A stretch of DNA of 64,000 nt, from assembly GCF_014194695.1 (NCBI RefSeq), contig NZ_JACIAH010000008.1, positions 230,845-294,844 of the forward strand. Direction: 5' to 3'. Made by a program: the position numbers and the translations under genes. Source of the DNA: Rhizobium sp. BK399 (GTDB taxonomy: Bacteria; Pseudomonadota; Alphaproteobacteria; Rhizobiales; Rhizobiaceae). The notes below the pieces were generated by a model. The model was not told the origin of the DNA. It saw only the letters and a program-made list of their open reading frames with translations, and ran no database searches. Numbering within the stretch: the stretch's first letter is position 1; each line of letters begins with the position of its first letter. This document shows positions 44,659 through 53,974 of the stretch, piece after piece.

Positions 44659-45672
44659 ATGAAATTGAGAACACTTTTGGTGGCAGTGGCCCTAGGGTCG
44701 GCCAGCCTGCTGACACCATTTCTTGCAGGGGCAGCGGAAAAGAAAGTCGTTGTCGCATATCAGACCGACGCGCTTCCGTCATCGGTCGCCATCGCCAATG
44801 GTGAGTTTGCCAAGGCAACCGGCTATGAGATCGACTTCCGCAAGTTCAACTCGGGTGCAGAGATCTTTGCCGCCATCGCTGCTGGTGATGTTCAGGTCGG
44901 CTACGTCGGCTCGAGCCCGTTTGCGGCAGCAACCTCACGCGGACTGGAGGTCAAGGCCTTCTACCTCTCATCCATTTCTGGCGTCGATGAAGCGCTCGTC
45001 GTCCGCAACGGCTCCGGGATTTCGTCGGTCTCCGACCTAAAGGGCAAGAAGCTTGCCGCGGCTCCTGTCTCCACGGATCACTACCAGCTCCTTGCTTTGA
45101 TCAGGTCCATCGGGTTGACAGAAAAGGATGTACAGGTCTTCGCCATTCCGCAGCCGGAGATTGTTGCGAGCTACAACCGCGGCGATATTGACGGCGGTTT
45201 CGTCTGGGATCCGGCACTGACCGAACTGAAAAAGAACGGCAAGGTTCTGGTCACATCCAAGGACGTTGCGGACCGGGGTGCGCCCACTTTCTCCGCCTGG
45301 GTCGCCGCATCGAAGTTTGCTGATGAAAACCCCGCGTTCTTGAAGAGTTTTGCCGGCGTCATCAACACCTATTACGCCTCGTTCACGGCAGACAAGAAGG
45401 CCTGGGATGGCGATAGCGAGAATGCACGGTTGCTTGCCAAGACTTTGGGCGGAACTGCCGAGCAGCAAGCTTCCGCGCTGAAGAACCTCACTCTTCTTAC
45501 GCCTGAGGTGCAGGCATCCGAGGCCTGGCTTGGCGGCGGCGACAAGTCGGGTGCCGCCAGAATCCTCAAGGATACCGCCGCCTTTTTGAAGGACCAGGGC
45601 AAGGTAACCGAAGTCCTGCCGAGCTACGCTGCCTTTGTTACGCCAGATGCAGTCGTCGACGCAAACAACTGA
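44659..45672 (+). CDS. tauA: Taurine/sulfonate ABC transporter substrate-binding protein
   Basis: Binding protein of 337 residues with a standard signal peptide (MKLRTLLVAVALGSASLLT, cleavage near AGA/AEKK). It matches TauA-type NMT1/THI5-like binding proteins: VAYQTDALPSSVAIANGEF, the substrate lid YVGSSPFAAATSRGLEVKAF and EALVVRNGSGI. Sulfonate binding is the family assignment; taurine itself is likely but alkylsulfonates cannot be excluded. AAGGGG precedes the ATG. It opens the tauABC unit. Confidence 0.9.
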   Translation: MKLRTLLVAVALGSASLLTPFLAGAAEKKVVVAYQTDALPSSVAIANGEFAKATGYEIDFRKFNSGAEIFAAIAAGDVQVGYVGSSPFAAATSRGLEVKAFYLSSISGVDEALVVRNGSGISSVSDLKGKKLAAAPVSTDHYQLLALIRSIGLTEKDVQVFAIPQPEIVASYNRGDIDGGFVWDPALTELKKNGKVLVTSKDVADRGAPTFSAWVAASKFADENPAFLKSFAGVINTYYASFTADKKAWDGDSENARLLAKTLGGTAEQQASALKNLTLLTPEVQASEAWLGGGDKSGAARILKDTAAFLKDQGKVTEVLPSYAAFVTPDAVVDANN

Positions 45673-45741
45673 AAACACAATTCAAATCACCTCTGCACGC
45701 TGGCGCGAGAGGCGCCGGCGTCACTGACGAAGAGATTACAT

Positions 45742-46533
45742 ATGCTCAAAGTCGATCAAGCCAGCGTCTTTTTCAGAACGCGAGACGGCCGGACGGTCCA
45801 TGCTCTCGATAGAGTTTCACTCAATATTCCCGACAACAGCTTAGTCGTGGCACTTGGAGCCTCGGGTTGCGGCAAGTCCACGCTGCTCAACGCGATAGCG
45901 GGATTCCTGCCGCTCTCGTCAGGCGCCATCACCCTTGACGGGCGCCCCGTCACGCGTCCGGGAGCAGACCGGGGAGTCGTGTTCCAGAAAGACACGCTGC
46001 TGCCATGGAAGTCGGTCCTTGGCAACGTCGCGCTTGGACTGCAGTTTGCGGGAGTTTCAAAGGCTGAACGCAGAGCTCGTGCGATGGAGTTGCTCTCTCT
46101 CGTGGGCCTGAGCGATTTCGCTGACGCATTTCCCTACGAACTGTCAGGAGGCATGCGCCAGCGTGTAGGAATTGCCCGGTCTCTGGCTGCCGATCCTGAG
46201 GTGCTACTGATGGATGAGCCATTCGGCGCGCTCGACAGCCTGACGCGGGAACAGATGCAAGAACTGATCATATCCATCTGGAAAGCCACACGAAAACGGA
46301 TCTTCTTCATCACCCATTCGATCGAGGAAGCGCTGTTTCTCGGCACGCAAGTCGTGGTTATGTCTCCGCGACCTGGTCGCATCGTAGCGCGCTTTGATCT
46401 CGACTTTGTCAGCGAGTTCGCGCGAGCCGGCGACGCTGGAGCCATCAAGATGGCGCCGCAGTTTGCGACTTTGCGAGAAGAAATCCGGGGAATCCTGCAT
46501 GGGTCCGATCAAATAAGGAGTGCGGCGGAATGA
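45742..46533 (+). CDS. tauB: Taurine/sulfonate ABC transporter ATP-binding protein
   Basis: ATPase of 263 residues with Walker A GASGCGKST, signature LSGGMRQRVGI and Walker B VLLMDEPFGALD. The LSGGM form and the Q-loop region FQKDTLLPWKSV are typical of nitrate/sulfonate/taurine importers (TauB/SsuB). It overlaps tauC by four bases. It lies 69 bases after tauA. Confidence 0.92.
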   Translation: MLKVDQASVFFRTRDGRTVHALDRVSLNIPDNSLVVALGASGCGKSTLLNAIAGFLPLSSGAITLDGRPVTRPGADRGVVFQKDTLLPWKSVLGNVALGLQFAGVSKAERRARAMELLSLVGLSDFADAFPYELSGGMRQRVGIARSLAADPEVLLMDEPFGALDSLTREQMQELIISIWKATRKRIFFITHSIEEALFLGTQVVVMSPRPGRIVARFDLDFVSEFARAGDAGAIKMAPQFATLREEIRGILHGSDQIRSAAE

Positions 46534-47384
46534 GTGACACCATCGAGACTGCCGGGCTCCTCGTCCGGCCCACACAGGAGCAGCCCAACACAGTGGACAT
46601 GAAGGGGTTCGGCGCCGGGGAAGGAAGTACGCTCCTCATCAGCCTCGCGACAGCAGTCGTGCTGCTCACATCATGGTGGCTGGTTGCAAGGCTCGGACTG
46701 GTTCCGCGTCTCTTCCTCCCGGCACCACAGGAGGTACTGACCCAGATCGGCACGGTTTACAGGGACGGTTATGCCGGCGCCTCTCTCGGTGAACATGTCT
46801 CTGCAAGTCTCTTCAGGATCGCCGCGGCGGCCGCCATTGCGATCGCTGCCGGCATCCCGATTGGCCTGCTGATGGGTCTCAACCGGTGGGCAAAGGGCAT
46901 CTTCGATACGCCGATCGAATTCTACTGGCCGCTACCGCCGCTTGCCTATCTGCCATTGATGATCATCTGGCTCGGAATTGGCGAGACGTCGAAGGTGACG
47001 CTTCTCGTCCTTGCAATTTTCGCTCCGATCTGTCTTTCCGCCCAGGCCGGGGTTCGCTCGTTGCCGATCGAACGCATCAATGCGGCGCGATCCCTCGGTG
47101 CCCGGCACTGGCAGCTGGTTGTCAGCATCGTTCTGCCATCTGCACTTCCGGAGATCCTCACAGGCATTCGCATCGGGTTCGGCGTCGGCTGGGGCACGCT
47201 TGTTGCAGCGGAACTTATCGCCTCAAATCGCGGCATCGGGTACATGATCATGTCAGCTTCCCAGTTCCTCGCGACCGACGTCGTCTTCGTCGGCATCGGG
47301 ATAATCGCTGCCTGTGCATTCGCGTTCAGCCTCGCCGTTCGGATCTTGGAAGCAACCCTCGTTCCGTGGAAAGGTAAGATCTAG
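46530..47384 (+). CDS. tauC: Taurine/sulfonate ABC transporter permease
   Basis: Membrane subunit of 284 residues with about six segments. The coupling helix IERINAARSLGARHWQLVVSI lies near residue 187, as in TauC/SsuC permeases. The N-terminal 25 residues are hydrophilic and poorly conserved. It overlaps tauB (ATGA), and the flavin monooxygenase gene starts 61 bases after its stop. Confidence 0.92.
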   Translation: MSDTIETAGLLVRPTQEQPNTVDMKGFGAGEGSTLLISLATAVVLLTSWWLVARLGLVPRLFLPAPQEVLTQIGTVYRDGYAGASLGEHVSASLFRIAAAAAIAIAAGIPIGLLMGLNRWAKGIFDTPIEFYWPLPPLAYLPLMIIWLGIGETSKVTLLVLAIFAPICLSAQAGVRSLPIERINAARSLGARHWQLVVSIVLPSALPEILTGIRIGFGVGWGTLVAAELIASNRGIGYMIMSASQFLATDVVFVGIGIIAACAFAFSLAVRILEATLVPWKGKI

Positions 47385-47445
47385 CGCGAACGCCTGCCAC
47401 GTCCCTGACGGGGCGCCCTTTCTGTCACGACGGGGATCGACCGCA

Positions 47446-48801
47446 ATGAAACAGATGCAGATCTTTGCCTTCGACATGAACTGCGTCGGCCATATCAATC
47501 ACGGCATGTGGACCCACCCACGCGATACCTCGCTTCACTACACGGATCTCGATTACTGGGTGGATCTTGCCCGAACTGCCGAGCGCGGAAAGCTCGATGG
47601 GATATTCCTGGCTGATATCCTCGGCGTCTACGACGTTTACAAGAACAGTGCGGCGCCGGTCATCCAGGCTGCTGCCCAACTCCCTGTAAACGACCCCATG
47701 GTGCCGATCGCGGCCATGGCCTACGTCACCAGGCACCTCGGCTTCGGAGTGACAGTCAACACGACTTTCGAACCGCCTTACCTCCTTGCACGGCTCATGT
47801 CGACGCTCGACCACCTGACAAAGGGTCGGATCGGGTGGAACATCGTCACCGGCTACCTCGACAGCGCAGCGCGGGCAATGGGTTTGGAGAAGTTGCCGGA
47901 ACACGACGCGCGCTACGATGCGGCAGAAGAATATCTCGAAATTCTCTACAAGCTCTGGGAGGGAAGCTGGGACGACGATGCATTCGTTGGCGACAAGGTC
48001 CGTGCCATTTTCGCCGACCCTGCAAAGGTTCGTGCCATGAAGCACGAGGGGCAATACTACAAAATTGAGGGGTTTCATCTTTCACAACCCTCACCGCAGC
48101 GCACGCCGCTACTCTTCCAGGCGGGAGCCTCCGCTCGTGGGCAGGATTTCGCCGCCAGGCATGCCGAGTGTGTCTTCGTTGCCGCGCCAACCCCGCAGGC
48201 AGTCTGCCGGCCCGTTGAGGCATTGCGGGCAAAGGCCGAGGCGTTCGGACGCGGACCAGATGCCCTGCGCGTTCTGCAGCTTGTTACAATTGTTGTTGGC
48301 CGGACCGAGAAGGAGGCGCGGGACAAGCTCCAGGACTACCGCACGCATGCCAACGTGGAGGCGTCTCTTGCACACTACGCGGCTTCGACTGGCGTTGATC
48401 TCTCCAAATACGGTCTTGACGACCCCATCACGCAGGCGTCGACCAATGCCAATCAGTCGGCACTCGCCGCGATCACCAAGGATGCGCCGACGCCCATGAC
48501 ACTGCGCCGGATCATTGACCACATGGTGCTTGGTAGTCGGATGAAGCCAATTGTCGGATCACCCGCTCAGGTCGCGGACCGACTGGCGGAATGGATTGCC
48601 GATGGCGGCATAGATGGCTTCAATCTCGCGCGTACCGTTGCTCCGGAAAGCCTGCTTGACTTCGTCGATCTCGTGATCCCGGAGTTGCAGGAGCGCGGGC
48701 TATTCAAGGCAGATTATGCGCAGGGCGCCCTGAGACAAAAGCTGTTTGGCAAGAGCGGCAGGTTGCCGCCTGGGCACCCTGCCGCCGCGTTCCGGCATTG
48801 A
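47446..48801 (+). CDS. FMN-dependent monooxygenase, NtaA/SnaA/DszA family
   Basis: Luciferase-like oxygenase of 451 residues that uses reduced flavin from a separate reductase. The family opening IFAFDMNCVGHINHGMWTHP and the barrel segments GRIGWNIVTGYLDSAARAMG, HEGQYYKIEGFHLSQPSPQR and LLFQAGASARGQDFAARHAE are characteristic. Members attack organosulfur compounds (DszA), aminopolycarboxylates (NtaA) or similar. Next to tauABC, a desulfonation role is the best inference, but this is not SsuD or TauD. No flavin reductase is encoded nearby. It is convergent with metI with no gap between the stop codons. Confidence 0.88.
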   Translation: MKQMQIFAFDMNCVGHINHGMWTHPRDTSLHYTDLDYWVDLARTAERGKLDGIFLADILGVYDVYKNSAAPVIQAAAQLPVNDPMVPIAAMAYVTRHLGFGVTVNTTFEPPYLLARLMSTLDHLTKGRIGWNIVTGYLDSAARAMGLEKLPEHDARYDAAEEYLEILYKLWEGSWDDDAFVGDKVRAIFADPAKVRAMKHEGQYYKIEGFHLSQPSPQRTPLLFQAGASARGQDFAARHAECVFVAAPTPQAVCRPVEALRAKAEAFGRGPDALRVLQLVTIVVGRTEKEARDKLQDYRTHANVEASLAHYAASTGVDLSKYGLDDPITQASTNANQSALAAITKDAPTPMTLRRIIDHMVLGSRMKPIVGSPAQVADRLAEWIADGGIDGFNLARTVAPESLLDFVDLVIPELQERGLFKADYAQGALRQKLFGKSGRLPPGHPAAAFRH

Positions 48802-49455
48802 TTACTTGTGGTCCAGCCTGGCGACCAGCCGATCGCCAAGCCACTGGATGCCGCAGACCAGGACGATCAGCACGGCAACAACAGCGACCATTACGGCAGT
48901 CTCGAAGCGTTGGTAGCCGTAGCGTATGGCGAGATCACCAAGTCCGCCGGCACCGATCGCCCCCGCCATTGCAGACGCTCCGATCAGGGTCACGAGGGTA
49001 ACGGTGAACCCGGCGACAATCCCGGGGAGCGCTTCTGGAACCAGCACTTCGCGAATGATCGTCCACCCATTGCCCCCCATGGCGCGCACGGCATCGATCA
49101 GGCCGCGGTCTACTTCTCTCAGGGATACTTCCGCGATACGCGCGTAATAAGGTGTTGCTGCAATCGCGAGCGGCACGATCGCTGCCCACGTTCCCAAAGC
49201 CGTACCGACGATAAGACGCGTCAACGGGATCAGCGCCACCAGCAGGATGATGAAGGGAACGGATCGAAAACCGTTGATGATGGCGCCAAGGATACCGTTA
49301 ATCCACGCGTTTTGGGCTATGCCGCCCTTGTTGGTGAGAACCAGCGCCAGCCCGAGCGGTAGACCGAAGACCAGCGAGATGAGCCCCGATGCGCCGGTCA
49401 TCAGGATCGTTTCCCAAAGCGAGCGAAGCAGAAGATTAAACATGATCGGTGTCAT
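48802..49455 (-). CDS. metI: Methionine ABC transporter permease
   Basis: Membrane subunit of 217 residues with five predicted segments, the usual MetI size. The coupling region ARIAEVSLREVDRGLIDAVRAMGGN is typical of MetI. The start overlaps the end of metN by 20 bases. It is the last gene of the metQNI operon. Confidence 0.92.
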   Translation of the reverse strand: MTPIMFNLLLRSLWETILMTGASGLISLVFGLPLGLALVLTNKGGIAQNAWINGILGAIINGFRSVPFIILLVALIPLTRLIVGTALGTWAAIVPLAIAATPYYARIAEVSLREVDRGLIDAVRAMGGNGWTIIREVLVPEALPGIVAGFTVTLVTLIGASAMAGAIGAGGLGDLAIRYGYQRFETAVMVAVVAVLIVLVCGIQWLGDRLVARLDHK

Positions 49456-50521
49456 AACCGAGAACCTCCACCCGCGCCGAGCGGGCTTTCAGAAATTGCA
49501 GGACCTTGTCTCTCAAGGCCGGGTCGCGGGTCGGCACGGCGATAAAGAACCGCGCCACAGGCTGGTTCTGAATATGGTCGATACCGCCGTGGACAAGGCG
49601 GAAGGATTGCGGAAGTGCTGTGGACAAGTCGGCAAAAACCGCGCCCTGTGCCACGGGGCCCGCCATGTCGATGCTGAGGATGGCTTCATCGCCCGATGTG
49701 GGCGACAGGCGTGCTGCTATATGTTCAGGCAATTGCGGCCGGCTGCCAGACAGCAGGCTCTTGGTGATCGCTGCTTTTGGATCGGCAAATACAGACCAGA
49801 CTTGTCCTTCTTCCGCGATGCGGCCAGCGTCAATGACCGCAACACGATCTGCTATGCTTCGGACAACTTCCATCTCGTGGGTGATGAGGATGATCGTGAG
49901 CCCAAGCTTGCGGTTGATGTCCTTGAGCAGGGCCAGGATGGATCGCGTCGTCTCAGGATCGAGCGCGGATGTCGCTTCGTCAGACAGAAGCAACGCCGGA
50001 CGGGCTGCGAGTGCGCGGGCGATGCCGACACGCTGCTTCTGACCACCGGATAGGGATGAAGGATAGGCCCTCGCCTTGTCGGCAAGACCGACGAGCTCGA
50101 GCAGTTCATGCGCGCGTTGCAGGCGCTCCGACTTTCCAGCGCCAGCGATCTTCAGAGGGAGCGCAACATTCTCTTCGACGGTTTTCGATGCCAGCAGGTT
50201 GAAGTGCTGGAAAATCATCCCGACACGGCGCCGAAGGGGTTGCAGTTCCTTTTCGTCGAGACCGACGATGCCGCGTGCCTCGATTTCGATCAAACCGCTG
50301 TCCGGACGCTCTAGGCCATTCAGACAGCGGATCAACGTGGATTTTCCGGCCCCGCTTCGCCCGATGATCCCGAGAATTTCGCCCTTGTGAACGGTGAGCG
50401 ATATTCCATCCAGGGCGGCAGTCGTACCAAAGTGCCGGTGGACATCGACGAGGCGGACGACCTCTTCGCCCTTTACCGCTGGCGAAGCCTCGATTGTGGC
50501 GGCCGATACATTTGAATTCAT
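49436..50521 (-). CDS. metN: Methionine ABC transporter ATP-binding protein
   Basis: ATPase of 361 residues. Walker A is GRSGAGKST, the signature LSGGQKQRVGI and Walker B LLLSDEATSALDPETT. The C-terminal NIL domain (from about residue 270), which binds methionine and inhibits transport, contains ILSIDMAGPVAQGAVFADL. An N-terminal extension of about 20 residues is present. AAGGA precedes the ATG. It is separated from metQ by a strong stem-loop. Confidence 0.93.
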   Translation of the reverse strand: MNSNVSAATIEASPAVKGEEVVRLVDVHRHFGTTAALDGISLTVHKGEILGIIGRSGAGKSTLIRCLNGLERPDSGLIEIEARGIVGLDEKELQPLRRRVGMIFQHFNLLASKTVEENVALPLKIAGAGKSERLQRAHELLELVGLADKARAYPSSLSGGQKQRVGIARALAARPALLLSDEATSALDPETTRSILALLKDINRKLGLTIILITHEMEVVRSIADRVAVIDAGRIAEEGQVWSVFADPKAAITKSLLSGSRPQLPEHIAARLSPTSGDEAILSIDMAGPVAQGAVFADLSTALPQSFRLVHGGIDHIQNQPVARFFIAVPTRDPALRDKVLQFLKARSARVEVLGYDTDHV

Positions 50522-50545
50522 CTTCTATCCTTTCGGAAAACGCTC

Positions 50546-50580
50546 AAGGCGGCCCGGGCTGGGAACGCCCGGGCCGCCTT
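50546..50580 (-). promoter_or_regulatory. Strong stem-loop between metQ and metN
   Basis: A perfect 14-base GC-rich stem with a seven-base loop lies 33 bases after metQ on the transcript. The following bases (GAGCGTTTTCC) contain only a short T-run displaced by five bases. It probably acts as a partial terminator or 3' protector, so that MetQ is made in excess of MetN and MetI. Confidence 0.65.
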
Positions 50581-50613
50581 GTTCATGCACCCGCTGCGTG
50601 GCGCAAATGTCGA

Positions 50614-51447
50614 TCAGTAGGCGCTGACGCCGGTTCCCTTATACACCTTGTCGAACTCCGCCTTAACCGTGTCGTTCTGGTAGGACGATACAAGCGTCTT
50701 GACCCAGGCTTCGTTTTCGCTGCCCTGCTTGACGGCAATGAAGTTGCGGTACGGGTTATCGGCGATCGGCTCCTGCGCAATACGGTCAGCTGCGGACAGG
50801 CCGGCCTTCAGTGCCCAGTCGGTATTTACCACGGCTGCATCCAGATCATCGATGGCGCGGCCGACCACGCCGGCATCAAGCTCCTTGATTTCGACGTTCT
50901 TTGGATTCTCGGTAACGTCAGTGACTGTTGCAAGAATTCCCGTGCCATCCTTCAGCTTGATAATGCCTTCGTTCTGCAAGACCCGCAGTGCACGGCCTTC
51001 GTTCGAGGGATCGTTGGGGACACCGATCGTCGCGCCTTCACCAATCTCGGCGACCGCCTTGTGCTTCTTGGAATAAAGACCGATCGGCCATACCGCGGTA
51101 TATCCAACAGGGACTATGTGGTAGCCATGCTGTTCAACCTGGTTGTCGAGGTATGGCTTGTGCTGGAAAGCGTTTGCGTCGATTTCGCCGCGCTCCAGCG
51201 CCTCGTTCGGCTGCGTGTAGTCGTTGAAGACGACCGTTTCGACCGTCAGGCCTTTCTTTGCGGCTTCGGCTGTCACGACTCGCCAGACATCTTCGTCCTC
51301 GCCACTCATGATGCCAACTTTAATAGATTTGTCTTCGGCGAAGGCAGTAAACGGCGTTGCCAGGGCGATCAGAGCGATAGTAGAGGCGGCCATCACAGCA
51401 AGGGTGGTGCGGCGCGCGAGGCTTGGTTTGGACGTCTTCTTGTTCAT
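50614..51447 (-). CDS. metQ: Methionine ABC transporter substrate-binding protein
   Basis: NlpA/MetQ-type binding protein of 277 residues. The signal sequence RRTTLAVMAASTIALIALA ends at TAFA/EDKS; there is no lipobox Cys, so it is a soluble periplasmic form. Family motifs: VEHGYHIVPV-like EQHGYHIVPVGYTAVWPIG, GVPNDPSNEGRALRVLQ and NTDWALKAG. The chosen ATG gives the signal peptide directly at the N-terminus; the frame is open 26 codons upstream. First gene of metQNI. Confidence 0.92.
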   Translation of the reverse strand: MNKKTSKPSLARRTTLAVMAASTIALIALATPFTAFAEDKSIKVGIMSGEDEDVWRVVTAEAAKKGLTVETVVFNDYTQPNEALERGEIDANAFQHKPYLDNQVEQHGYHIVPVGYTAVWPIGLYSKKHKAVAEIGEGATIGVPNDPSNEGRALRVLQNEGIIKLKDGTGILATVTDVTENPKNVEIKELDAGVVGRAIDDLDAAVVNTDWALKAGLSAADRIAQEPIADNPYRNFIAVKQGSENEAWVKTLVSSYQNDTVKAEFDKVYKGTGVSAY

Positions 51448-51595
51448 TTTGGTGTTTCCCGTCTTGAATTGGTGAGGCGAGCCTCGAACAGCCGGATAGT
51501 TCCAAAACTGGTGAAAATAAACCAAGCAAGCCCATCTCTATTGCGCTGCAGCACGGAAAAACTCTTCGGCCGACGGGCGCAAGTGGGGGATAAAA

Positions 51596-51616
51596 ATTCT
51601 ACTGATTTGGTAGAAT
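51596..51616. promoter_or_regulatory. Inverted repeat in the metQ-FAD protein divergent gap
   Basis: ATTCTAC and GTAGAAT are perfect seven-base arms around TGATTTG. The element lies 149 bases before metQ and 100 bases before the FAD protein, which are divergent. It is a candidate operator for sulfur or methionine control; the cognate regulator is not in the window. Confidence 0.5.
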
Positions 51617-51715
51617 ATTGCCATTGCTCGGTTCTTCGGCCCATTCTAGGTTAAACCATCCGGGCGCGAAGGACAAACGCGCCTTCCCCCACCAAGGTCA
51701 TCGGAATCGCGTGCA

Positions 51716-53164
51716 TTGGACCACGACAGCGTGACAACCGGACGAAATAACGGCGGCAAGACACGCCACCCCGTTGTTGTGGTTGTTGGTGGAGGCGTGT
51801 CTGGTGCTGGCGTTGCCTATCACCTTGTGCGTACCATGGGCGAGCAAGCACCCGCGATCGTCGTGTTTGAACCACGTTCTGAACTCGGCAGAGGGCTCGC
51901 TTACGATACGACCGATCCTGCCCATCGCATCAATGTCCCCGCTGCGCGCATGAGCCTGCTGCCCGACCGGCCCGAGGATTTCCTGGAATGGATCGCGCGC
52001 GAGGATGCGGTCGCCGACGATCCCGAAGCTTTCCGGCCAGACGGCAACCTTTTCCCGCGCCGCCAGGTCTTTGGCTCTTACATTGCTTCAGCTCTCGCCC
52101 CTTATGTTGAAACGGGAGCAGTGCGCCATCGGCGCGCGCTCGTTGTCGACGTGTGCCGCGACGGATTGCTCTGGCGCATTGCCGACAGCCAGGGCGGTCA
52201 GGTGTTTGCCGATTTCCTGGTTATAGCCACCAGTCATCCCTCACCGTCGGTGCCGGGTGCCCTGCGCGTTCTCGAGGGACATCATCGTTTTGTGCCCGAT
52301 TCGACCCGTATTGAAGCTCTGGGGCACATTCGTCCGAATGACAGGCTGCTGATTATCGGCAACGGCCTTACGGCGGCCGACATTGTCGCTTCGCTGGCAC
52401 GCACCGGTCACCGCGGCCAGATCACCTCGATTTCACGTCGGGGATTGCGATCGAGAGGGCATTCGCCCTGGCCGCAAGATCCGTTTGGGGACTTCGAAGC
52501 AACCCCAACCCACAGCGCCACCGCCCTCCTCCGAAGCATACGTCTGGCGATCACCGAGGCCGAGGCCGCCGGACTGACTTGGCATGCGGTCATCGACCAG
52601 GTCCGTACCCATGGGCGCGCCCTCTGGCAGAAATTACCCATGTCGGAGCGATGCAGGATTGTGCGTCACATCAGACCCTTTTGGGATGTCCATCGGTTCC
52701 GGATCGCGCCGCAGGTTGAGGATGTGTTGGAACAGGCAATCGCGGAAGGCAGGATGGAGGTCCTGGCGGCGTCCGTCGGCAAGGTCCATTTTGAAGGCGG
52801 GTCGATCCACGTCGCGCTTCGACGACGCAGCGGCCCCTCATTGCAGCGGTGCTTCGATGCCGTCATCGTCACAACCGGTCCGGCACATGGCGGGATCCTG
52901 GACAGTCAAGCCTGGCTTTCAACGATGCGCGCTCAGTCGCACTTGCAACTCGATCCAACCGGCCTCGGCATCGCATGCTCCGAGCGCTCGGAGGCGCTGG
53001 ATGCCGATGGATTGCCCGACGCGACTCTGCTCGTTTCCGGGCCGCTGGCGCGAGGTACGTTCGGAGAGTTGATGGGCTTGCCTCAGATCACTGAACATGC
53101 GGTCTTCGTGGCGAGCGAGCTTTCCACGAAGGTGACAGCACTTCGGATGCCGGCTCGAAACTGA
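51716..53164 (+). CDS. FAD/NAD(P)-binding protein (NAD_binding_9 type)
   Basis: Predicted flavoprotein of 482 residues. The dinucleotide-binding motif GGGVSGAGVA lies near residue 27 after a run of valines. The family motif GRGLAYDTTDPAHRINVPA is clear, and a second nucleotide site LLIIGNGLTAADIVA is near residue 215. Such proteins resemble hydroxyacylglutathione or lysine/ornithine hydroxylase-like oxygenases, but most are uncharacterised. The start is TTG at 51716; GTG at 51731 is an alternative. Next to sulfur genes, a role in organosulfur oxidation is plausible, by inference. Confidence 0.75.
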   Translation: MDHDSVTTGRNNGGKTRHPVVVVVGGGVSGAGVAYHLVRTMGEQAPAIVVFEPRSELGRGLAYDTTDPAHRINVPAARMSLLPDRPEDFLEWIAREDAVADDPEAFRPDGNLFPRRQVFGSYIASALAPYVETGAVRHRRALVVDVCRDGLLWRIADSQGGQVFADFLVIATSHPSPSVPGALRVLEGHHRFVPDSTRIEALGHIRPNDRLLIIGNGLTAADIVASLARTGHRGQITSISRRGLRSRGHSPWPQDPFGDFEATPTHSATALLRSIRLAITEAEAAGLTWHAVIDQVRTHGRALWQKLPMSERCRIVRHIRPFWDVHRFRIAPQVEDVLEQAIAEGRMEVLAASVGKVHFEGGSIHVALRRRSGPSLQRCFDAVIVTTGPAHGGILDSQAWLSTMRAQSHLQLDPTGLGIACSERSEALDADGLPDATLLVSGPLARGTFGELMGLPQITEHAVFVASELSTKVTALRMPARN

Positions 53165-53224
53165 ACAGCGCGTATCGGGGCCTTTGGCACAAGCCTGCCT
53201 TCAGGCCATCTGAGAGCCCGTCTG

Positions 53225-53767
53225 TCATGGCGCGGAACCCGGTGTCACCATGAACGGTTCAAGTTCTGGATCGAAGTCGACCTCGACCACGTTGTTGAAT
53301 GTCGCAGTCGCGAGCATGATACCAGCAAATGCCACAAGGTCGACGAGCGTCTTATCATCGTAGCGCTCCTTCAGGCTGGTCCAGATTTCCGCGGGGATCG
53401 CGTTGGAATTGGCGACGATGGCATTTCCGAAGCGGTCAAGAATGGCCTCTTCTTCCGAGAGCACCATTGCGTCCGGATTGAAGCCTGCATTGATCAACGC
53501 CCGGCGGAAGAAGCCGACGGCGATCTTTGAGCGCGCTGCTTTCGAAATCGAATGGGAAAAGATCCAGATGGGTCGATCGGGAATGGACGCGAGTTCGGCG
53601 CGAAGCGTGAACCATTCAGCGTAAATCCGGTGCGCCACCGGCGAATGCAGGAGTGTCCGCTTCATGTTCGTCATGCGACCGCGAACCCTCACCTCTTCGT
53701 CGTGCGCTGCCTGAATCTCGCGCGAGGCGGTGGCGTATTCGATCTTGGGGATTTGGCTCATGATCAT
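53225..53767 (-). CDS. CMD-like (carboxymuconolactone decarboxylase fold) protein lacking cysteines
   Basis: Protein of about 180 residues with the AhpD/CMD-like helical pattern (SHSISKAARSKIAVGFFRRA, EEAILDRFGNAI and DKTLVDLVAFAGIMLATATFNNV). No cysteine is present at all, so the AhpD redox mechanism is impossible. A decarboxylase-like or binding role is more likely. Two close ATGs (53767 and 53761) are candidates; neither has a strong ribosome site. It is convergent with the FAD protein and divergent from the LacI-controlled operon. Confidence 0.65.
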   Translation of the reverse strand: MIMSQIPKIEYATASREIQAAHDEEVRVRGRMTNMKRTLLHSPVAHRIYAEWFTLRAELASIPDRPIWIFSHSISKAARSKIAVGFFRRALINAGFNPDAMVLSEEEAILDRFGNAIVANSNAIPAEIWTSLKERYDDKTLVDLVAFAGIMLATATFNNVVEVDFDPELEPFMVTPGSAP

Positions 53768-53940
53768 GCTCGTGTTGTCGGTTGCTATCGTCTTATTGCG
53801 AGTCGCAGGGTAACGCACCCGGCCGTCCTGATCCTCCTTTAGGTTGTCAGATTGCTCCAAGCCATCTCATCACAGCGAGGATAGGAAACGCGAGGGAGAA
53901 CGACATTACGTTCTTGACAATTCCAGCTTGCCAATTCACG

Positions 53941-53956
53941 GTGAAACCGGTTTCAC
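53941..53956. promoter_or_regulatory. LacI-family operator before the amino-acid importer operon
   Basis: GTGAAACCGGTTTCAC is a perfect 16-base palindrome with the central CG typical of LacI-family operators. It begins 21 bases downstream of TTGACA (53914-53919) and ends 18 bases before the first permease start. A repressor here would block transcription. The LacI-type gene at the end of the operon is the obvious candidate. Confidence 0.75.
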
Positions 53957-53974
53957 TCGCAATACGGATAGTTC

